From Amorphophallus konjac (Eukaryota; Streptophyta; Magnoliopsida; Alismatales; Araceae), in the NCBI GenBank assembly GCA_022559845.1, contig CM040121.1, positions 563,403,581 through 563,467,580 on the forward strand: a stretch of 64,000 nucleotides of DNA, read 5' to 3'. Position 1 is the first letter of the stretch, and the number at the start of each line of letters is the position of its first letter. The notes under the pieces were generated by a model that worked only from the letters and a program-made list of their open reading frames with translations, did not search any database and was not told the origin of the DNA. The position numbers were made by a program, and so were the translations under genes. Of the stretch, positions 57,193-64,000 are shown piece after piece.

Positions 57193-60100
57193 TTACCTAC
57201 AAGTTAAAAAGTATATTTTAAACTCACAATTTGGCGGGAGTTGTTGGAAGTTGAACATGGAGGAATGCTGATCAAAGTTAATGGATGCTTGACTGTCCAT
57301 ATTTATCACCGTGTGCACACGAATGTCTCCTCCGCTAGTGCTGCTGGAGCCCGGTGCCTCCACCGAAATTGTGCGACCTACATGAGTTATACTTGTATTA
57401 ATATCAGTCTAATTCTTATTTCAATTTAGAAATTTAACATGTGTGCTAACTTACCTCTCCCCCGACTGCTTCCTTCAGTGCTGCCCCTGCTGGTACCTCT
57501 CCTAGCCCTCCCGTGGGTCTGACCTGGACCAACCGAAGTTGCAACTTGTGGCCCTTCACCACCATCACTAGTTTGAGCCTGAGTAGCCCTACCACTTACG
57601 AACCTGGGTGGTCTTCTTGGGCCTTGCCTACAACATAACTTTCAATATTATGCACAAAGCAAATCAAATAGATAAAATACAAATCATAATTGCAATACAA
57701 ACTTACTTCCGTGCCACAGTTGTGGAAGTAGTGCCAATGTCTGTAACTGCAGATTCTGGTCCTGGGAGGGGTTCTTTGCAAGTATTTTTATGGTGGCCCC
57801 ATTGTCCACATCTTTTGCATTTATGGGATCTCCTAAGTGCCTTTTGATTTTCATCAGCATCTCTAATCCTCTTCTTCCGAGGGCGACCTCGGGGTCTTTG
57901 GCAGCGAGGAGGAAGCACCTCAACAGATTCTACAGTCTGCCACATGCTCTTACCTGGCAATGGTTGTATTGACTTTGCATATGTGGCTTTATATGTCTCA
58001 ATTGAATAACATCTATCAACAAAATTATTAATTTGGAGGCCCCTACGTGCATCAACAGCAGCAGCAACATGTTGGCAAGGCAGCCAACTGACTTGCCATT
58101 GACGACAAGAACAATACATCTCGTCCAATTTAACAACACACCTCTCATACGGACCTTCTACCTCAGTCATAAAATCAGTGGAATATCTGACTGTATATTT
58201 TCCCAACTTCCTAACAATTGCATTTAAATAGGCAACAGCCCGTGGCACAAACTTTTCTTTGATCCTACGTGCATGTCTCCTCCTGTGATCCATTTTCACC
58301 ATAAGTTTCTGCCTAATTCCATCTAACATGTCTACAAGTGGTAGGCCTCTCGTATCACCAACAAATGAATTGAATGACTCTGCTACGTTGTTAGTGATGT
58401 AGTTTAGCTTACCCTTGTCATTAAAATGACATCTTGACCAGGCACAACGCAAACTTTCTAAATAGGAAACAGCCTGTGGATCTAGTTTCTTCATCTCAAA
58501 TATAGCTGCTTTATATTCTTGAACAGTGTAAGATTTTGCTGTTGCCCATGCAGCATTCTTGAAACCTGGGCCCGGCCATTTCTTCTTAAAATTCCTGTAA
58601 AGGTGCCGCATACAAAACCTACAAGCAATTCGAAATTACAATCTCATCATTAATATAAAACCTATAGTCAATGTCATTAAAATACATAGTCACTCAATTC
58701 ATACATTATGGAAAATAAAACTAGCAGTAGATCAAACATTGTAAAAGGAGAAACTTAATTACCTATGCTCGGCACCTGGAAAGATATCTGGGACAGCTAC
58801 CTCAATGCCCTTTTCCATATCAGAAATGAATGTAATCCCTGTCGGATTTTCAATAGCGTCTTTCAACTTGTGCAAAAACCATGTCCACGAGTCTATACTC
58901 TCCCCCTCAACAACACCATAGGCAACTGGGAACAAACCATGATTCCCATCAAGAGCAACTGCAGCCACCAAGATCCCAGTGTAATACCCTTTCAAGTGGC
59001 ATCCATCTATGCCCAGCACTGGACGGCAGCCATCTTTGAAACCACTAATACATGCCCCTAAGGCAATGAACACCCTCTGGAAACAACCATCCAATCCAAT
59101 CTTGTACTGTACAACTGAAGAAGGGTCGCTCTGCTTTAATTCATTCAGTAGCTGTGGCAAATGCTTGTACGTTTCCTCAACCTTCCCAAACACCTTCTCC
59201 TTTGCCGATTCTCGTGCACGCCAAATGCGGTGATAAGGGATTGAAATATTGTAAGCCTTCAATAAATCAGCTTGCAACTTTCTTGGAGGTATGTCAGGAT
59301 TCTCCTTCACTGCTTCCAATACCCTGGCTGAAATCCAAGATTTGGATGCCATCCTGCTATCACACCTAGATGTGGCTGAACATGTGTGCTTTTCCTGCAT
59401 TGTTTTGACTGCAAAAGTAACTCCATCTTGCAGCCTTGAGGCATGCACTCTCCATTTGCAATTAACATTTGCACATACAACAGTAATTCTCATGCTGTCA
59501 TTTTTCACTTGCTTGAACTCAAATTGATTTTTAATAGCATGCTGACGTAGAGCAATCCTGTACTCCTGACTATTTGCAAATAGAGAACCAACTGATATAT
59601 CTGGGGTCTCTTCATCAGCCTCCAACAAATCTCCATCATCATCTGAAACTCCTCCATCAATATCAGATTCATCTGAGGGACATGGCCTTGAATGATAGCT
59701 GTCCTCAGTGTGTACCTCATCAGAATCAGCCACACTCTCGTCAGATTCGCTGTACTCATCTTCATATGCAACATATTCTGAGTCACTCTGCTCAGCTTCA
59801 GAACATATCCTCTTCTTTAAAATATGATAATCCTCATCAACTACAGGGGCAGGGGCAGGGACACCATGAATAACCTCGTCACGATGAACAACTGCAACAT
59901 CATGAACAAACTCAGGATGTTGACCAACCTCAGCATCATCATCCATCTCATCAATGTCAACAAATGTCTGGGAATGGGCCTGAGTAGACTGGCTGGCCAT
60001 ACCTTTCTGTGGAATATTGGTTGGCTGTAAGTCTAATGGCCGACTGTCCAATGTGCTAACATATATGGTCATCTTCCCTACGGGTAAATGGGCTTTCATC

Positions 60101-60369
60101 ACCTCATATAATTGAGCATCTGAAACAATTTCCTCATACTGAACAGGTCTGCTATTAGGTAATTCATAATGAAATTCTAAACAATGTGTACTTGCCCACT
60201 TAGATAGATGTCCCATATCCTCAATTAATGTGCATCTACTGTAGTAATCAGGATATGCCACAACTGTCTTGCTCTGACCTAGTGCATATGCCCTCCTCCC
60301 AGACTGAAGAGTTTTGCAATAACCACCGAACTTATATGTCAACTTTAATGATGGCTCTCGTTCCCCCAT
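57193..60369 (-). CDS. MuDR-type MULE transposase, intact, four exons
   Basis: My splice model has exons 58763-60369, 57707-58618, 57455-57627 and 57193-57377, all joined in phase at GT-AG borders (for example CATAG/GTAATT and TTGTAG/GTTTTG). It codes 958 residues without a stop. Domains: N-terminal MULE region (1-110), acidic linker (about 130-260), MuDR DNA-binding domain (about 262-345, ending KHTC), DDE core with LGIDGCHLKG, FISDMEKG and ITNNVAESFN (the three acidic residues), and AEHRFCMRHLYRNF, formed exactly across the first intron. A SWIM zinc finger (CSCRQWQVSWLPCQH), a basic AT-hook-like RPRGRPRKKR and a CCHC knuckle (CKRCGQWGHHKNTC) follow. The start is the ATG at 60369; the frame opens six bases earlier with GTG. 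It would excise and reinsert the MULE in the nucleus. The last exon's end is less sure. Confidence 0.93.
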
Positions 60370-61229
60370 TTTCACAATCTAACAATCTGAAGATAGAAAT
60401 AAACTCTCTAGAACAGTTGTCCACATTACAAAATCAGCACGCATACCCAATAATCTGAGTACAATAATAACATTCTTAACTAATATGAATTGAGTGACTG
60501 AAAAACATTAAAGCAAAAATTTTTGACAGAACCATAAAGAAACTGCACCCGTGAATTCAGACATGTACAATTAATAACAAAACTTTTTAGAGCATTAAAT
60601 AATCTAACAACATTATAGCAAAAAACGACATAACAACAATCTTATCCCTAAACCATATAGAAAGAAAACAAAAATTGATGTCCTTAATATTTCGACTCTG
60701 TAAACATATAAAATGCATGAGTAAACATTTATATTTGCAGATCATACTGAGTGTGAGGTGGCAGGAGCGCCTGACGCGTACCGCAGTGGAGACGGAAGTG
60801 TGTGGCCCAGACCTGGACGTGGGGTGGTGACTCCGGTGATGCGGCGTCTAAACGAGGGCGGTCGTACGTCTGCAGCGGCAGATGGGGTGCCGTGAAGCGC
60901 CGCGGTTGTTACGTGCAGGTTTGGGCAATGGCGATGGTGCCTAATCGACCCTGGCGGTGGTCGGCGATCGTTGCTGTCACGACGACCAAAGAGTGAAATC
61001 GACGGCAATGACGACTGTGTACGGGGGGAAGGGAAAGAGGAGGGTGGCGATTGTGTATGGCGGGAACCCTAAACAGGAGGGTGGCGCGGCAGAAGGGTTA
61101 CTACGGCCATGAACCTCGAGGGTGGGTTGGTCTTTTCACCAACTACGGTCAAGTTAACTCACCTTGCGTTTAATATCGTCGACAGTAAAAAATGATAGGG
61201 ACTTTTTAGTTTAACGGTAAGATTTCCGA
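60370..61229 (-). promoter_or_regulatory. Leader and promoter region of the transposase gene
   Basis: Between the transposase ATG and the right TIR. 60750-61130 is GC-rich and codes a basic open frame (60742-61008, MPSISLFGRRDSNDRR...) that has no known domain. 60380-60740 is AT-rich and may be a 5'UTR intron. Transcription probably starts in or near the TIR, as in other MULEs. Confidence 0.4.
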
Positions 61230-61310
61230 GGACTTTTTAAACAATAGAGAGATTGTAGGGACTAAAAAGTAATTCGTCATATTTGTAGGGGACTAATATG
61301 CAAAAAATCC
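61230..61310 (-). repeat. Right TIR of the MULE
   Basis: Mirror of 53908-53987. The only clear differences seen are an extra C (GTCCCCTACAA) and GGA for GGG at the tip. Confidence 0.9.
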
Positions 61311-62144
61311 TATTTTTTAATAACCTTGCTGCATTGCAATACTTGTAAAAATGCCCTTATCGTCACTTGCTGTTAACATTCTGTTAAAATCTCTTCTTTA
61401 AGCCTGGTCAGTCTTTAACCAATTTTTTTAAAAAAGTCAAAAATACCCCTAATCTCTTCTAAAGTCTTCTCTCTCTTCCCATATCTATCTCTTTATCTCT
61501 TCCTCTCTCTCTTTGGCACAACGTGCCAGTCAAAACAACTCTTTTCTATAGGGGTATTTTCGTTCAAAAATTCTAGTTCATGAGTGAAAATGGACTATTC
61601 TTTGAATCTTCAATAGAGGTTAACCATAGGGATAGTTTTGACACTATTAATATAAGAAGGTTATTAAAAATAATATGACAATAAGAGGGACAATTCTGCA
61701 GCTAAACTTATGAGGGCATTTTTGCAAAAAATTCCACACATTACATTTACTATAGGAAATTATGAAAAATAACTAAAGAAAGGGAAACACCAACTATACT
61801 CAAAAGTCTAGAAATCGACTTGATTTGTACGAGTTTGTATGAGTTGCAAACAGTGCTTCGGACAATCTATATACCAGTCTTGGCCAAAAGTAAACAGATA
61901 GAGAAGGCTGATAAAAGGATCTTCTGCATAGGTATCCCAAACGATAGACATGTGGTTAACTTGACATGAAAGGATAAAACTCTTCTAATGAAGTCAATAT
62001 TTGACCTGGCCAGGTTCTGTATTCTCATCTTAATCTACTTTTGAATGTTTAATCCCAGTGGCTGTGTATGAACTACGAAGTACTTACTTTAACTCAGAAG
62101 AAAAATGTTGAATAGAGAGTGCATGTTGAAGCCTTTGATGTCTG
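61311..62144. other. AT-rich intergenic sequence
   Basis: No gene seen. The CTCTCTTCC-rich stretch at 61440-61515 and the AT-rich rest carry no recognised repeat ends. Confidence 0.4.
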
Positions 62145-62407
62145 CATGGTTGGTAGTATTGGCCGAAACCGATACATTTTGGCCGAAACCCAACGTATCG
62201 GTTTCGGCCGTAACCGAAACGATACCGGACCTGCTCACTGTAGCAGGTCCGAAACTTTAAAAATAAAATACCGATTTCGCCCGAAACTTACATGAAACCG
62301 TCCGATTTCGGCCCGAAACCGTCCGGTTTCGGCTAAAACCCACGTGAACTCCCCTTTTAGTGTTCTCCCGCAGATCTGAGGGAGAAAGGGTCTGTTGCGC
62401 TGGACTA

Positions 62408-62522
62408 CTGGCTGCTGCTGCTGCTGTGTTGCAGGGGCAGCTGCTGTGCTGTGCTGTGCTGCTACTGCTGTGCTGCTGCTGCTGCTGCTGTGCAGCCTGC
62501 TATGCTGGGTGCTGCTGCTGTG
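62408..62522 (+). repeat. CTG/GCTGTG-rich repeat tract
   Basis: Several runs of (CTG)4-6 joined by GTGCTGTGCTG. It is imperfect and lies in the untranslated 5' part of the hAT element. Confidence 0.9.
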
Positions 62523-62709
62523 TAGCTGCGTTTTCTTGAGGTAAATTTGGGGTTTGTTTAGTTTTGTGTTTTTTTAGTTGGGTTGAAAGTTTTTTTTGTT
62601 GTAGGTTAGTTTTTCTGTTGTAGGTTAATTTTAAACTATGAAATATGTTAAGACTTTTCTGTTGTAGGTTAATTTTAAACTATGAAATATGTTAAGACTA
62701 TCAATTAAA

Positions 62710-63290
62710 CCCTAATTAGTTCTTTAAAATTGGGGTTTTTGTCTAATTAGGTTTACTTAGGCTCAATTAAAGTTCAATTAAGTTTCATTGAAGAATTTGG
62801 GGTAGGAGCATCCTAGTAATTAAATTTTATTAAGGGTGATTAAGGTTTAATTGATAATTAACCCCTAATTAGTTCTTTAAAATTGAGACTTTTGTCTAAT
62901 TAGGTTTATTTAGGCTCAATTGAAGCTCAATTAAGATTCATTGAAGAATTTGGGGTGGAAGCATGCTAGTAATTAAATTTTATGAAGGGTGATTAGGGTT
63001 TAATTGATAATTAACCCCTAATTAGTTTTTTAAAATTATGGCTTTTGTCTAATTAGGTTTACTTAGGCTCAATTGAAGCTCAATTAAGCTTCATTGAAGA
63101 ATTTGGGGTGGGAGCATGCTGATAATTAAATTTTATGAAGGGTGATCATGGTTTAATTGACAATTAAGCCCTAATTAGTTTATTAAAACTGGGGCTTTTG
63201 TCTAATTAGGTTTACTTAGGCTCATTGAAGCTCAATTAAATTTCATTGTATAATTTGAAGCTCTATTATGTTGAATTGCATTTTTTTCAT
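62710..63290 (+). repeat. Four tandem copies of a 153-bp unit
   Basis: The start CCCTAATTAGTT occurs at 62710, 62863, 63016 and 63169, exactly 153 bp apart. Each unit contains TTTGTCTAATTAGGTTTA and ATTGAAGAATTTGGGGT. The units are closely similar. They are AT-rich, non-coding and directly upstream of the BED exon. Confidence 0.9.
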
Positions 63291-63329
63291 TGTACTTACA
63301 ACTATTTGTCTTTGACTGTCTTAATGCAG

Positions 63330-64000
63330 CATCATGCCTAGACGTGAACAAAGTCAGGAGCAGAAAGGGCAGGAGGATCCGGGGTGGGTCCACCTCTCCT
63401 TAGTTGATGCTGGGAGCATGGTTGGCAGTATCGGCCGAAACTGATACGTTTCGGCCAAAACGTATCGGTTTCGGCCGGTACCGATCCGAAATCGGACCCT
63501 AACACTGTAGCAGGTCCGATGCCTAAAAAAATACTTTTTTAATGGTTTCGGACGAAACCATTAAGGGTTTCGGCCGAAACTGACCTGTTTCGGTCCGAAA
63601 CCGGACGGTTTCGGCCGAAACCAGAGAGGATCACTAATTTTTTTAATTTTATGAATGGTTTCAACCGGTTTCGGCCGAAACCGAAACCGATACCGAAACC
63701 GGTACGTATCGGTTTCGGTACCGGCCGAAACCGGTACCGAAACCGATACTGCCATCCTTGACTGGGAGAAGAAAAATGAAATGTAATTATTGTGGTAAGG
63801 AGATACATGGCGGAATTACTAGAGGAAAGCAACATTTGGCAGGGGTAAGAGGAGAGGTGAAACAATGTGGCAGATGTCCTCGACAGGTCCGAGAAGAAAT
63901 GCGCCAGTGCCTTCTGGGTAAAAAGGAGAGGATGCAACAAAGGGCTGAAGATGAGGCTGAAATTGCTAAGGAGATTTCGGGCAGAAGGGGAAGGAGGGAT
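63330..64000 (+). pseudogene. BED-finger exon of a hAT transposase, broken by a MITE
   Basis: After a 3' splice site (TTAATGCAG) the exon starts at 63330, with ATG at 63334: MPRREQSQEQKGQEDPGWVH and LSLVDAG. A 344-bp MITE and one 8-bp duplication then intervene. From 63768 the reading continues KMKCNYCGKEIHGGITRGKQ, HLAG, then VKQCGRCPRQVREEMRQC. The Cys/His pattern is the BED zinc finger that binds transposon ends in plant hAT transposases. The insertion shifts the frame, so this copy cannot make the full protein unless the MITE is removed. It continues past the window edge. Confidence 0.75.
63417..63760. repeat. 344-bp hAT MITE inside the BED exon
   Basis: Starts CATGGTTGGCAGTATCGG. Its right end, complemented, reads CAAGGATGGCAGTATCGG. 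Flanked by 8-bp duplications GCTGGGAG (63409-63416) and ACTGGGAG (63761-63768), 7 of 8 equal, typical of hAT elements. The interior is GC-rich, with many TTTCGGCCGAAAC palindromes, and shares the ACTGTAGCAGGTCCGA block with the host hAT element near 62240. Confidence 0.85.

Larger units (their letters stand above)
53908..61310. mobile_element. Autonomous Mutator-like element (MULE) with two convergent genes
   Basis: A 7,403-bp element. Terminal inverted repeats of about 80 bp (53908-53987 and 61230-61310) are nearly identical: both read inward GG(G/A)TTTTTTGCATATTAGTCC, then share the TACAAATATGACGAATTAC and AATCTCTCTATTGTTTAAAA segments, with one extra C on the right. The flanks carry TATTTTTA and TATTTTTTA, an imperfect 8-9-bp target duplication. 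From the right TIR a MuDR-type transposase gene runs leftward (60369 to 57193). From the left TIR a small GRF-zinc-finger gene runs rightward (54332 to 54773). Between their 3' ends lies an insertion with LTR-like features (about 55000-57000). The convergent two-gene layout recalls maize MuDR. Confidence 0.9.
62145..64000 (+). mobile_element. hAT transposon, left part, running off the window
   Basis: It starts with CATGGTTGGTAGTATTGGCC at 62145, matching the termini of the MITE at 63417-63760. A CTG-rich tract (62408-62522), a duplicated 50-bp block (about 62607-62698), four 153-bp tandem repeats (62710-63290) and a BED-zinc-finger exon follow. The transposase body and right end are outside the window. 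An 8-bp target duplication (GATGTCTG at 62137-62144) can be tested only with the right end. Confidence 0.65.

Noticed and set aside
60370..60375. Transposase start two codons upstream
   Set aside because: The codon at 60375 is GTG; the first ATG is at 60369.
60742..61008. A small protein gene upstream of the transposase
   Set aside because: Basic, low-complexity frame in the GC-rich leader of the MULE, with no domain and no second supporting feature.

Overview
This is nuclear DNA of a flowering plant. It shows spliced genes with GT-AG introns, GC-rich first exons, 10-kb introns and dense nested transposons (LINE, Ty1/copia, TRIM, solo LTRs, Mutator-like, hAT and Harbinger types), plus an endogenous plant pararetrovirus. 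The GC-rich first exons and long introns suggest a monocot, but I cannot name the species. No bacterial-type features, tRNA/rRNA genes or CRISPR arrays were seen.

Host genes, all on the minus strand: (1) the first coding exon of a class-A1-like heat shock factor at 5438-5755. The rest lies beyond the left edge, so its first intron is longer than 5.4 kb and holds a dead antisense LINE. (2) An intact, intronless eRF1 (peptide chain release factor 1) coding region at 18205-19515, with a probable 5'UTR intron carrying a complete TRIM. An 856-bp Pack-MULE-like element sits about 50 bp upstream of the TATA box. (3) BRICK1 (BRK1/HSPC300, SCAR/WAVE complex), rebuilt here as two exons (34552-34684 and 24442-24563) coding 84 residues. 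They are split by a 9,988-bp intron into which a young Ty1/copia element (24648-29414, identical-looking LTRs) has landed 84 bp from the 3' splice site. A weak candidate exon of an unrecognised gene lies at 52802-53040.

Repeats from left to right: LINE remains (370-4372); a scrambled endogenous caulimovirid-like segment (about 9606-16005) between two roughly 420-bp direct repeats; MITEs with clean target duplications; a 3.35-kb solo LTR nested in a Mutator-type MITE (37806-41428); a 710-bp Harbinger-like element (41569-42278); a LINE fragment split by a 2.9-kb solo LTR (42860-45756); a large degraded LTR element with an unrecognised helical protein and a second TRIM (about 46.6-52.5 kb).

The most interesting unit is a structurally complete autonomous Mutator-like element (53908-61310, 80-bp TIRs). 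Its two genes converge from the two TIRs: an intact four-exon MuDR-type transposase (958 aa by my splice model) and a two-exon 121-aa GRF-zinc-finger/coiled-coil/membrane-anchor protein in the position mudrB holds in maize MuDR. At the right edge a hAT element begins (62145 onward) whose BED-finger exon has been broken by a small hAT MITE with the same terminal sequence.
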